From positions 744,001 through 808,000 of the forward strand of contig WACJ01000116.1 of assembly GCA_008973525.1 (NCBI GenBank): a stretch of 64,000 nucleotides of DNA, written 5' to 3'. The translations under genes were made by a program, and so were the position numbers. A model generated the notes under the pieces. It saw nothing but the letters and a program-made list of their open reading frames with translations. It had not been told where the DNA came from and did no database searches. This document shows, piece by piece, positions 32,802 to 43,239 of this stretch; position 1 is the first letter of the stretch; each line of letters starts with the position of its first letter. Origin of the DNA: Stenopsyche tienmushanensis. Taxonomy: Eukaryota; Arthropoda; Insecta; Trichoptera; Stenopsychidae.

Positions 32802-35664
32802 TTTTTTTTTTTTTTTTTTTTTTTTTTGAACAATCTATCCTTTGGGGGACATTCAGTTCTTATTATGACGTTTCTGTCTCGTGTAGGTCCCCATTCGTTA
32901 ATGAGGACCTAATGTTCATTCATTTGAATCTTTTGTCCAGGTCATGAACCAAATATCTTTTCAGCCTGCGCGTTCCGGAGTTTTGGCTAATCAGCTCTTC
33001 AACAAGGCGGTTGGGGTGTGTGTTTAACCTTCTTTTGTACTTCTGGCTATGGCTTTCGATCTCCTGCCTCACTGTTGGTATGCTCAATATGCTGTGTATT
33101 GTTTCGTTTGTAACGTACCATGGAATGTTGCCTATGGTACGTAGCACTTTAGATTGAAAGCGTTGGAGAATTTCTATATTGGAGTTCGATGCGGTTCCCC
33201 AGAGCTGTATCCCATATGTCCAGATTGGTTTTAGTATACTTTTGTATATTAGTGTTTTATTTATTAGGGACAGTTCCGATTTTCGGCCCATTAGCCAATA
33301 CAGCATTCTCATTTTGATTTCCAGTTGCTTTTTCTTCTTTTTTATGTGCGTCTTCCATGTTAGACGTCTGTCTAGGTGCATACCGAGATATTTAACTGCA
33401 TCTGCCTGTGGCAGTGCGCAATCATTCAGTGAGACAGGTGGACACGTTTCTCGTCTATTAGTGAAAGTGACATGCGTAGATTTACTTTCATTGGCCTTTA
33501 TACGCCATTTCTTGAGCCATTTCTGTATATTGTTGAGGTCATGTTGGAGCAGTTGAGACGCTATTGCCGGGTCGTTGTGCGAGGTTAGAAGAGCTGTGTC
33601 GTCCGCGAAGGTGGCCGTTGTCGTAGTGTCCGTTGTCGGAATGTCGGCTGTGTATATAAGATATAAAACTGGGCCAAGTACGCTGCCTTGTGGGACGCCG
33701 GATTTTATGTCGTGGAGCGTGGTGGCTTCATCTTCGTATTTGACGTAGAATGTTCTGCTGGTCAGGTATGATTTGAATATGGAAAAGTAGTTTGTGGGCA
33801 GTTGTTTTCCGATTTTATATAGCAATCCCGGATGCCACACTTTGTCAAAAGCCTGAGTTACGTCCAGGAATGCTGCCGAACAATATTTTCTGTCTTCTAA
33901 GTCCTTGTGTATTCTATTGAAGATCCTGTGTATTTGTTCCACAGTCGCATGTTGTTGACGAAATCCAAATTGATGATTGGGTATTAGATTGTTTTCCTCG
34001 ATCAATGGCTTGAGTCTCTTCAGTAGTAGTTTTTCAAAAAGTTTGGAAATTATTGGGAGTAAACTGATGGGTCTGTATGATTTGACGTCATGTATATCCT
34101 TGCCGGGCTTGGGGATTAGAATAATCTTAGCCACTTTCCATTGCGGGGGGAAATAGCCCATTTTTAGTACCGCATTGAATGTTTGTACCAAGAACTTAAA
34201 TCCTTTAGTAGGGAGTTCCTTTACCATTCTTCCCGTAATGAGATCGTAGCCAGACGATTTTTTAATGTCGACCTTTGCTATGACTGATCTGACTTCTCGC
34301 TTTGTGAATTTTTTGATGCAAATGGTTGTTTTTTTTGTAATTGGCGGCCGGTGAATCTCATCTTCGCTTTCTGAAGTATTCATGTTTATGTGTGGAGTGA
34401 ATACTTCTGTCAAGTGACTAGCGAATATTTCCGCCTTTTCTTTGCTATTTCTAGCCCATTCTCCATTTTTCTTTTTGATAGGTGGTGATGTTACTTGGGG
34501 TTGTTTTAAATATTTTGTAGCTTTCCATAGTGAATAATCTGTGGCTTCAGTGGCGGTTAGCCCGTTGAGGTAGTCACTGATTGATTCATTTTTGCTTTTG
34601 GTGATGGCATTTTTAAGGTTTTTTATAGCTCGGTTTAGTTTGTTTTTGTTTTCTGGCGATCTCGTTATTTGCCAAAGTTTTCTTATTTTGCGTTTTTCTG
34701 CAATTTTCTGTTTGATTGTTGTGCTTAACTGTTCTTTTTTATTTTTTTGCGTCCATTCCGGAGTTGAATTCTTTGCGGCTTCCCGCAGAGTAGAGTTAAA
34801 AAGTTCAACTGCGTCCGTGATGTTCTTTTTTGTTTTAAGGGGTATATTTGCCGTCAAGTGGTTGTCAATTAGTTCGCGATAATCGTTCCAGTTTGTGCGG
34901 TTATTGGTTAGTGTTAAGGGCTTTAGTATTTTCCTCACATGACTGCTCATCGTGACTATGACGGGAGAATGGTCGGAGGACAGATCAAGACTGGACTCTG
35001 CCTTGAAGTAGGCTGCTGATATTCCCCTTATAACGCAAAAGTCAATGGTGTCTGGGATTTTTTTCCTGTCAGTTGGCCAGTACGTGGGTTGATTTGATGA
35101 TATTGTAGCAAGATTCAACGCAGTGATTGCCTTGTGTAATTCTCGTCCTTTGGTGGTTATCAGCCTCGAGCCCCATTGCGTATGTTTGGCATTATAATCT
35201 CCACCAGCGATGAATTTATTTCCAAGAGTGTTGTAAAATCGTTGGAAGTTTTCTTTTTTAATACAGTGTTTCGGTGGACAGTATACGGCTGAAATGGTGA
35301 TGGGCCCTCTCCAGTCTTCTACGACGATATTGGTCGCCTGGAGGTGTTCCTCTGTAAAATTTGCAGCTTCGTGATGTTTAATGGACTTTCTTAGTATAAC
35401 TGCAGTTCCGCCGTGAGCTGTCCCATCTGGATGCTCTGTTGTGTATATATTGTATTGTGGGATTTTTATATAGCTTTTTTCCGTAAAGTGGGTTTCTGAT
35501 ATCAACATAACGTCAATGTTTTCCATTTTCAGGAAATTTTGAATTTCAAGCGCATGTTTGGACAAGCCATTGGCATTCCATATTGCTATTTTTAGCGTTG
35601 AGAAATTGAAAGTTTGGCGATTAGAAAATTTAAAGACAAAATATTTCTTCGTCGAAAGTTTCAA
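32802..35664 (-). mobile_element. jockey-clade LINE, 5'-truncated, with poly(A) tail
   Basis: An element on the - strand comprising an intact ORF2 (32920-35664), a short 3' UTR and a 26-bp poly(A) tail (T run 32802-32827 on the + strand). ORF1 (gag-like) is not found upstream, so the copy is truncated at or near the start of ORF2. An undamaged 914-codon frame implies recent insertion or purifying selection just before insertion. I could not identify a convincing target duplication: the bases before the tail are TTGAATATTTTCAGAA, and no clear match stands at 35600-35720. Confidence 0.85.
32920..35664 (-). CDS. jockey-type ORF2: AP endonuclease and reverse transcriptase
   Basis: 914 residues, intact. 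The APE-type endonuclease domain (about 24-240) has N30 in IAIWNANG, E57 in SETH, GGDYN with D156 and N158, and the terminal SDHSPV with D231 and H232. The reverse transcriptase domain (about 510-780) has PKPGKD...YRPISLLP near 519-537, D601 in FLDVTQAFDKVW, SGVPQGSVLGP at 655, and the catalytic FADD at 686-689, followed by KYLGMHLDRRL. All catalytic residues I can check are present. The first 20 or so residues precede the conserved start LKIAIWNANGL and may derive from flanking sequence if the element is truncated there. It would nick DNA and reverse-transcribe its own RNA by target priming; without ORF1 it is unlikely to be autonomous. Confidence 0.93.
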   Translation of the reverse strand: MKLSTKKYFVFKFSNRQTFNFSTLKIAIWNANGLSKHALEIQNFLKMENIDVMLISETHFTEKSYIKIPQYNIYTTEHPDGTAHGGTAVILRKSIKHHEAANFTEEHLQATNIVVEDWRGPITISAVYCPPKHCIKKENFQRFYNTLGNKFIAGGDYNAKHTQWGSRLITTKGRELHKAITALNLATISSNQPTYWPTDRKKIPDTIDFCVIRGISAAYFKAESSLDLSSDHSPVIVTMSSHVRKILKPLTLTNNRTNWNDYRELIDNHLTANIPLKTKKNITDAVELFNSTLREAAKNSTPEWTQKNKKEQLSTTIKQKIAEKRKIRKLWQITRSPENKNKLNRAIKNLKNAITKSKNESISDYLNGLTATEATDYSLWKATKYLKQPQVTSPPIKKKNGEWARNSKEKAEIFASHLTEVFTPHINMNTSESEDEIHRPPITKKTTICIKKFTKREVRSVIAKVDIKKSSGYDLITGRMVKELPTKGFKFLVQTFNAVLKMGYFPPQWKVAKIILIPKPGKDIHDVKSYRPISLLPIISKLFEKLLLKRLKPLIEENNLIPNHQFGFRQQHATVEQIHRIFNRIHKDLEDRKYCSAAFLDVTQAFDKVWHPGLLYKIGKQLPTNYFSIFKSYLTSRTFYVKYEDEATTLHDIKSGVPQGSVLGPVLYLIYTADIPTTDTTTTATFADDTALLTSHNDPAIASQLLQHDLNNIQKWLKKWRIKANESKSTHVTFTNRRETCPPVSLNDCALPQADAVKYLGMHLDRRLTWKTHIKKKKKQLEIKMRMLYWLMGRKSELSLINKTLIYKSILKPIWTYGIQLWGTASNSNIEILQRFQSKVLRTIGNIPWYVTNETIHSILSIPTVRQEIESHSQKYKRRLNTHPNRLVEELISQNSGTRRLKRYLVHDLDKRFK

Positions 35665-37054
35665 AGTCGATTCAACTATATAATATTGAATGTATGCTTA
35701 TAAAATTTATTATTGTTCGAGTATGCCTTAAGCAATTTCAACTAGATAAGAAATAAAAATTTCTATAATACTCGCCCAAGATATACCTTTTATTTTAAAT
35801 CATTAACGAAAAGCAACATTCATCGAATCTTTGTTGATTCTTCTTTCTAAATTTCATGGAAATATTTATCCTTTATCTGTCATGTGATTATCTATTTGGA
35901 CATATTATTCTATTGTAGCGTATGTTTGCTTTTCAAGTTTGATGGAATTTTCGATAAACGCAACTATCGATACAATGTCAATTTATTACAAAACAAAATT
36001 TTGTTGATTTTTCTTTTTAAATCGTAAAATAAATATAGCTTTCCGTATTTAAAATATTTTTTGCGTGTATATACGTGACGAACCTGGGCGTGTCGATTAA
36101 TTTCGATGTATATGACGTTATGGGCACGTAGCAGGTTGAATAACAACCATATATGTAATCTAAACACAATGGTTAAAAACGGAATTATAATGATGGCGAT
36201 TTGCTATACTTGATGTGCCAAATTATTTAAATTAATCATGGTAGTTATCAATGGCGCTTAATTACGATTTAATTATCCTAATTAATGTTTATTTATCGTA
36301 TTTTTAAGCTCATTCTGATAACAAATATATGCAATTTTACTATTACGTCAATAAGTTTACTATTTTAGAAGATGCATTTCCATCGATCGAAGGATAGTCT
36401 GTATTAGATCTGCATTAGCTTCAACTTCACCTAATTTGTAGTGATTTAGAAAATGATGTTCCGTTTGGACAATCGTTTATAAGCAATATATTGTCATTTT
36501 ATCTCTTCTTAGTGCCCCGTTTGTTATATGCTTCCCTGGATCGATAGATAGATCAAATGCTTTAATTCACCCATGTTTTAGACGCCTTGATGATAATTCA
36601 TGTTTGTATATTTTATCGAATGCTAAATATATTGAAGGTTTTTTGTGTTGAAAACCTTGATTTAATAGAGAATGCCATCTAAGGCTCTTCCGTTGACCAC
36701 AGAGCGGCATTTAAAATGTCAAATTTATTCGCACGCTTTTCAACTTTGAACGGAACTAGGCAGATTCGCTGCTGGATTAACACACAAGCAAAATAAACTC
36801 GTATTTAGGGATTCATGGATCATATCCTCCATTTTGCATCAGGACCTTTCGCACAAATCTGCAACTGAGATGAAAAAAAGATATGAGATATGCAAAGAAA
36901 TAATTGAAAGATTTTTTTTTCTAATTGGCATATAATGAATTTAAACATCCAAGCAGTCAATTTTCAGCTTTATATTGGTAACCCCATTAAAATTATTAAA
37001 TCTGAAACTATTTGGGCATTTTTATAGAATTAATATATATAAAAATGAATATTT
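35665..37054. other. AT-rich spacer, nothing recognised
   Basis: Upstream of the jockey ORF2. No ORF1-like frame or Cys-knuckle motif is present on the - strand. No other repeat recognised. Confidence 0.5.
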
Positions 37055-37268
37055 GATTCTGTAGACATGTTCGGGTATGGCGTTCGATTGTGATGCATTT
37101 ATTTGTCATATCAGCGATCCGAAAAGCGGACCAGTTGGACCCATAGACCTTGTAGCCATTCCGTCCTCTTTTAGGGCGTTTTGCGGCATTTTCGGCGATA
37201 AATGTATACATGGGCCTTCTATGAAAGCTCCAAGCCACGAGCCCTTCATACCCTCGTTACGGTCTTCA
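37055..37268 (+). mobile_element. family B copy B5 (partial)
   Basis: Core from GTAGACATGTTCGGGTATGG, through GATCCGAAAAGCGGACCAGT, to the right end CCCTTCATACCCTCGTTACG near 37260. The left half and most of the segment before the right end are missing. Confidence 0.7.
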
Positions 37269-39112
37269 TAGAATCGACTTAAATCTGCTGCCGTCGTGCG
37301 GCTATTGATGCTGACCAAGTGGACTTCTGAGGAAACAATAAATTCTCAGGAATTTCAGCAGTTTCATATATATATTTGCACCATGAGTTTAGTACAGCGG
37401 GAAATGTAAAAACATGATTCAATCAAGCCTAATAAAATCATTTTAATGCTAAATATAATATCGAGTGTGTCAAATGTAGACCTTGCCTTTTGTTTATTTT
37501 TAACATGGTTACAAATTGCTCAGCTGAGCGTTTATTTTTTCGATTGCAAAATATTAAAAAGGCCCTCAGAACAACTATGCAATAGAGCAGGCTATCTCTA
37601 TAATATATCTATAGAAGTAGGTGTATTACATAAGATTGATTATGAAATAAATATTATTTAGCGAGATTAGTTTGTGTTTGAGGCATCTAAGGGTCTTAAT
37701 CCGACTCAGAAAGGATTGAAGACATGCCAAATAATCATATATGGACATAATGACCAAGAATTGAGGATCGGCTGTTATCAGGTCATTATTTTTGAAGCCA
37801 TAGTTCTAAGATTGATTAACGTCTTGATTGCTAACGTCCGGTGCCACAGGAAAGATTAATCATAATCTGAAGGGCAGAATGTTGATTTGACTTGAACGGC
37901 GTCCAAATAAAACACCGCCGCTGTGTTATAAGAAGAATGAACGCTTTCGAAATGGAAGTTATTTTCTCCAGTTGGTGGCGCCCACGTCGGACTTGTAATG
38001 GCTTCCTCGTGGCTGCGAGCCGATAGCTTCTTACCTTGGTAATCCAATATGTCCCCAGGCAATCTAGTTAGACTAGTAAGCTATGATCTTGAACGAGAAC
38101 GAAGGTCGCGCCGCTTACCTGTCTTGCAGAATACACCAAAGCGTGCTTCAAATGCCATTATTGCTCGGATCTCTTCTAGATAAATAAGTGCTCATTGACG
38201 ACTAAATGTATCAAACGATGCTGAATCTGCTTCACAATGGATCGGTGTCATCTATAGAATTTGCTGAATGCTGCCGGAAACTCTCTGTGCACATCGTTTT
38301 GAGCGAACCCATATACATCAAACATGGTCGTACTTTTATCATTTATCCAACTGTTAGGGTATGTGATATTCGATTTCATCATGTAATGTTAATTTTAAGG
38401 CGTTTTATTCTAGTCTATTGTCCTTTTGGAATGTTTGATGACATGATACTTTCATCAGCTCTCCTTCGTTTTAAATGTACGTCCATTGTGTGTAATTCCG
38501 AAAGAAAATGTCACACGATGAATTAATTAAGGATTTGGAAATATGACTTCTGAAATTTAAAGTTAAATTCAATTTCGAAGCAGATATCGAATATTAATTG
38601 GATGATTTTTACGCATTTTAATGTGATTAGTCGCTAAGCGTTTAGAATTTAAATCGAGGCGGAATACAAATATGAAGAATCGTGGAAGAACCTGTTTTAA
38701 AAAAATGTTTACGTTTGTGTTTATGCAGTTTTTTGTTAAAGTTAATGGGCTAAATTTAATGACGTGAGCATCTTTTAAGAAACGTTCATCGGAATTCATT
38801 TAAAGTAGGATATTTATTCCTTCTTCGAAATAAGTAATCACACAGTCGACAAGTCCTTTTAGTCTAATTACTAATTGTCGGCAAATGGCAGCTCTGGTTT
38901 TTCTTATTAATTATTTCTTGTTAAACCTCATTAAAAATGATTTAACCATCAGCGTCCAACAAATTGAACTCAAACCTTCAAACTCTTTAAACTCAAATTA
39001 TTATTTAAAAAAATAATATTTCCAATCATTTTCATTCACAAATTTATCGTCGGTTTTATCGGTTGTTTTTTGAATGATTCCCAAAACTCCTGATAATTCA
39101 ATTGGTTGTGAG
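37269..39112. other. spacer; weak coding-like piece around 37.86-38.16 kb
   Basis: A GC-richer segment on the - strand has two consensus donors (ACAG followed by GTAAGCGG near 38119; CAAG followed by GTAAGAAG near 38037). A 68-codon frame spans 37856-38062, containing PTGENNFHFES. I cannot name a family, and the donors and frame do not form a consistent model. Confidence 0.25.
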
Positions 39113-39735
39113 TAGGGAATCCAATCCCGGGATCTCGGGATCCCTGACAGTTTTAGGTACTTAAAAATCTCGGGATTAGAAAACGTAATCCCGAAAATCC
39201 CGGGATTGAAATTTTTATTTAACAGAAATCGTACACCTTACCAACACGATGAAGGCTATTAAATCGAGACATTCCCGACGAAATCGGGACGCTTGGAAAC
39301 AGTGGCGTAATTACTAATTGGCGAACTTAGGCGACGCATAGGAGCAGTGACTGTCTAATCTATGTGTACATATATGTTATTCAAATTGTTATATTAATCT
39401 TTCCCTGCCGGTGATGTATTTACTACACCTCGACTCTAACAATGGGAATATTGATATGAAATATAATAGATACGGGGTTAAGAATTTTTATATTCCTCTG
39501 TAATATAATTACCAATCACATTAAAGTATTATAGTATATAAAAATTCATTTGCAGCGACGGAAATAAATAATTTGTCGGGAAATCGGGAGTTTTGCGAGT
39601 TTTAGTCCGTGTCTCAGCAGAAAGGAATTTTATCAGTCACATTGATGGTGTTATACGAAAATGGGAGCTCACGCGGTCATCAACTCGAACTAGCATTTAA
39701 ATATCTGGATGACGATACCTCCAACGTCCAAGTGA
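39113..39735 (+). mobile_element. family C copy C4
   Basis: Begins with an intact terminus TAGGGAATCCAATCCCGGGA, followed by the longer left region shared with C3, then the C1-like body (TACTACACCTCGACTCTAAC at 39420). It stops near ATACCTCCAACG at 39717-39728, before the second inverted repeat, so no flanking duplication is readable. Near-mirror arrangement with C3, 7 kb away. Confidence 0.75.
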
Positions 39736-40800
39736 TGCCAAGAAATCGTCTCTTCTGAACATTGCAATTTTTCACGTGGATCGATAAACACAAATACCCA
39801 TTCATTTTTACAGCAAATGCATAAGTTTAGTTAATTTAATTATTTATGATGTTGCTAACATATTTGCTTTTTATATAAGTTTCATCTCGTGCGAATTTCC
39901 TGTTGTGAATTGGTTGCCAATATAAGGCTTTTTGGATTTCTAATTGCAAATAACTTAATTGGTTATATCTCTGATCTAAACTCGCCGATTTTCATTATCT
40001 TCGATAGATGCTTGTATTATTGTTATACTTTTTTGAGGTTCTTTTGGCCTACATAGTGGGAAATTTATGAGTTTTTAATTATATCTCTCATGTGATGGTC
40101 GTTGACACGCCGTATCAAAAATCGATATATTAGTTTAATTGCCATTTCAATTAATTGATTAGATACGTAATCGTGACAGTGGAAAAGCCTCAGCAAAGCT
40201 GAGCGCTCTTAATTGCTTCAAAAATAGATCAAGGTGGAAAATTTTTTAAGTGTCCATCGATAATCAAATTTACGGTCGTTACACTGCCATATTCAAAATA
40301 TTCTCTAACGTTTAATACAAAGCTGCAAATAAAAAAAGGAATATAATAGATGCTGAATAATCTATGCTAATTGTTGGCAATTAAGGTATTTAAGTTTGTA
40401 GAAAATTTATGTCGGCATTGATGCATAAAAAATTCTTGCATTTAAGCTAATTGTGAATTCGTTAGTATTGGCAATCATGAAAGTAAAAAAAGTCAAATAT
40501 ATATCTAGGACAATTTCAGAAATATTTTGCTCATGCCGCTTTCATAAACAACCACAAAAAAATATGCAAATTTTGTTGCAAGTGTTGTTGTAAGAAAATA
40601 AGATTTTCGAGATTTTTTTTTAGAAGCATCAATTTATTGACATGCATATAAACATTGATGATTTCAACACAGAAAGAGAAACTAGTTTTTGGTATTGGAG
40701 ATTGTTAATCGGTCATTTGTCAAGAAATCCGAGTACTAGCGAACTCGATTCCGGTTTTCGTTGGTTTAAATTACCAAAGTTTTCATTCGATATTATTATA
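39736..40800. other. AT-rich spacer, nothing recognised
   Basis: No supported coding frame or repeat terminus. Confidence 0.5.
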
Positions 40801-40804
40801 TATA

Positions 40805-41395
40805 CAATGCCCTATCGACCGATAACAAGCTCGTCCTGCTTAAGACGGTCATTCGTCTGGAGTAATGCATCCCAATAAAACATTTCAATGCTGCAAGTCG
40901 TGCAGAATAAAGCGCTTAAAATTGCTTACAACAACCCGTTCACCAATTTTAAACGGCTCCATAGAGCAATCAAATTGCCCAACGTCAAAGAATAAGCCTG
41001 CAGACTCACTAAATGCATCTATGTTAAGATTCCTTTTTTTCCCTCTTGGGAGGGGGAAATCTTCAAAAAGACACCATGGTAGTGTGAGATTCCTACCCAC
41101 TAAAACCCTCACATTTTTCATTTGAACACGGTGTGCTCTGCATCATTGCGATCCTCGCCGGTGAGGCGACGAGTTTTGTATCCTCGGAAAGGTATCCTCT
41201 TGATCCCAATCTCCTTGTATCGTCCTTAGCCCTTTGAGTGGTGAGCTAATTTTAAATCATCATAAACTTATATGCTATATTTGTATGTCTACCATTTATC
41301 GTCGTACAAATTCACTTATCTGTCAGGACCGTCGCAGCGCGTATAAAGCTTGTACACAAATAAATAAACACAAATAAATAGCACAACATTTTCGT
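40805..41395 (+). pseudogene. jockey-like LINE 3' end, dead
   Basis: Translation from about 40847 gives FVWSNASQ*NISMLQVVQNKALKI, then AYNNPFTNFKRLHRAI and KLPNVKE*ACRLTK. This matches the C-terminal region after the reverse transcriptase of jockey-related LINEs, with in-frame stops. The 3' UTR follows, with TTATCTGTCAGGACCGTCGC at about 41318 and an AAATAAATAAACACAAATAA tail. The same 3' end occurs reversed at 55860-55965. The N-terminal domains are absent. Confidence 0.7.
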
Positions 41396-41628
41396 ACACA
41401 ACTCTGTATCTTAAGTACATTTTAGATATGTGCACAAGATTTTAACATTTTTCCTCTATTTTATACATGATATGATATGATAACTAAAATATATAATATG
41501 CTAAATTTTAGCTTCTAATTAAAATAAGGATATGAATCTAAAAGTCAAGTTTAAGTTATGTAAATTTTCGTGTAAATATAGACGCGCTTATTTTGTAAAC
41601 TACACTATTTTAATGAAGGTTAATTTAA

Positions 41629-41652
41629 ATATATATATATATATATATATTT
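41629..41652. repeat. AT dinucleotide microsatellite
   Basis: About 12 perfect AT units immediately before a Helitron-like terminus. Confidence 0.85.
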
Positions 41653-41653
41653 A

Positions 41654-41790
41654 TCTAATATATAAAAATTAATCTCTGTTTGTTCGTATTTAATGCACTG
41701 CCATACCGTTCATCCGATTGCGATAAAACTTTGTCAACTTATTGTTTATTCTTACGGGAATAACATAGGTATAGTACAAATATTGTCTAT
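41654..41790 (+). mobile_element. Helitron-like 5' terminus, copy H1
   Basis: Starts TCTAATATATAAAAATTAAT, then CTGTTTGTTCGTATTTAATG and CATCCGATTGCGATAAAACT. The TC start, the AT-rich TATATAAAAAT stretch and the TGTTTGTTCG block are the style of insect Helitron 5' ends. The same block recurs at 47641. The 3' hairpin and CTRR end were not found. Confidence 0.45.
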
Positions 41791-41935
41791 ACTTTATGAC
41801 ACTAGACGACGTCTATGTGTAAATATACGCTGAAGGATGGCAATATTTTTTTCATATTTCCCAAATACAAATCATTTAAATCATTCTACGACTTTAATAA
41901 AAACCAATCCATGATTTAAAACATACGAAAATATA

Positions 41936-42069
41936 TTAGGTTGTCCCTTAAGTTCCTTTCGCAAATGAACACATATCTAATCATAGCCATGGTTGAAGAA
42001 AACCCGCGATATACTATTATACGCGAAACAGCTAACAAGTTAGAAATTCCACGAACATCCGTCCATAAT
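41936..42069 (+). pseudogene. mariner 5' terminus and transposase N-terminal fragment
   Basis: TTAGGTTGTCCCTTAAGTTC is a typical mariner terminal inverted repeat next to a TA. At 41989 an ATG opens MVEENPRYTIIRETANKLEI followed by PRTSVHN, matching the N-terminal helix-turn-helix of mariner transposases. The frame is cut by the junction with family B copy B6 at about 42070. Confidence 0.75.
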
Positions 42070-42543
42070 CAACGTCTAGACGCTACGTTGCTGCTGTAAT
42101 TGTACAGATCATAGAAAATGCCGCAAAATCTTTAAAAGAGAACTCCCTAAAAGAGGACGGAATGGCTACAAGGTCTATGGGTCCAACTGGTCCGCTTTTC
42201 GAAACGCTGACATGAAGAATGAGCGCCTCGCAATCAGATGTCATAACTGAACATGTCTTCAGAACGATTACAAACTCTCATTACAAAACGAAGTTGTCTA
42301 AAGAAGACTGATCGGGTGGGTTATTTAAATTTTTTAATTGGTCGAAAATATTGTTGTTGTTGGACTTATGCCGGCTGGGTTGACCCAATGTTTAAGCGAC
42401 AGTGAAGAAAAGAGGGATTAGACAACTTAGTATATATTATAAAAACGCACAGAGTCAATCAGTGTTGGTTCTTGTAAAGTAATGTGCAGCTCTCGGTCGG
42501 GTCGGTATTCTGCGTTTTGCGCCTCAAGCCCAATTGCGCCCGT
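42070..42543 (-). mobile_element. family B copy B6 (partial)
   Basis: Reverse orientation. Contains reversed core blocks (AAAGAGGACGGAATGGCTAC at about 42148 and GGTCCGCTTTTCGAAACGCT at about 42189) and the reversed left region ending GCCCAATTGCGCCCG. Outer ends are missing on both sides; at its lower edge it joins a mariner fragment. Confidence 0.7.
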
Positions 42544-43239
42544 AAATGATGACTTCTCAGATGTCACAAACGCATTTTTTAAATAATAAAATCACCATTA
42601 AAACTATTTAGATGTACTGAAATCATGCAAGACGGGTTTGGTTTTTTAAGTTTTGATGATTGTGATTATATTAACGAATGAAGTGTCTTATATATTATAA
42701 TTTAATTCCATACTAATTTTCACGCTGAATTTCAATTAATTCTAATATGCAAAAGAACATTGATATAACAGAATACATATATTTTAATTAATTTAGCAAT
42801 GATATTTATTGGGCACATATCTAAAAAAAATAAAAAATGACAATAGCTTGGAAAATCACATTTAATCATAAATTAAAACTCTTTGTTGGTCTGAAAAGTC
42901 TTTGTCATAATAATTCAATATTGCATATATACGCTAGACGTTTTCCACTCTTATCATTGCACACTTTCTTGTTATTCTTTGTATATACATACAGAGTGAT
43001 TCACAATATTAAATATCGTCACATCATTTGAAAATTCTCTTTAACGGTAAATATTAAATCCAGGAAATGATTTAATAACGTGTGTACTATACATGAGATT
43101 AATCATGGAAATATGTAAACTATTTGGAATAATACATTTATTATGGGCTATTGAACTTTGATCCATATTTATTTATTAGTATGATAGATTTTCCTCTTAT
43201 TTATAAATGTTCACTTTATTTTTCAGGCAATACTATGCA
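42544..43239. other. AT-rich sequence upstream of the SERAC1-like gene
   Basis: No coding frame recognised. A pyrimidine-rich acceptor ends at about 43226, directly before the first coding exon, so a non-coding 5' exon probably lies upstream; I cannot locate it. Confidence 0.45.

Noticed and set aside
33179..33556. 125-codon + strand ORF
   Set aside because: Antisense shadow of the jockey ORF2.
41629..41652. AT run as an origin or regulatory element
   Set aside because: A simple dinucleotide microsatellite next to a repeat terminus, with nothing else to support function.
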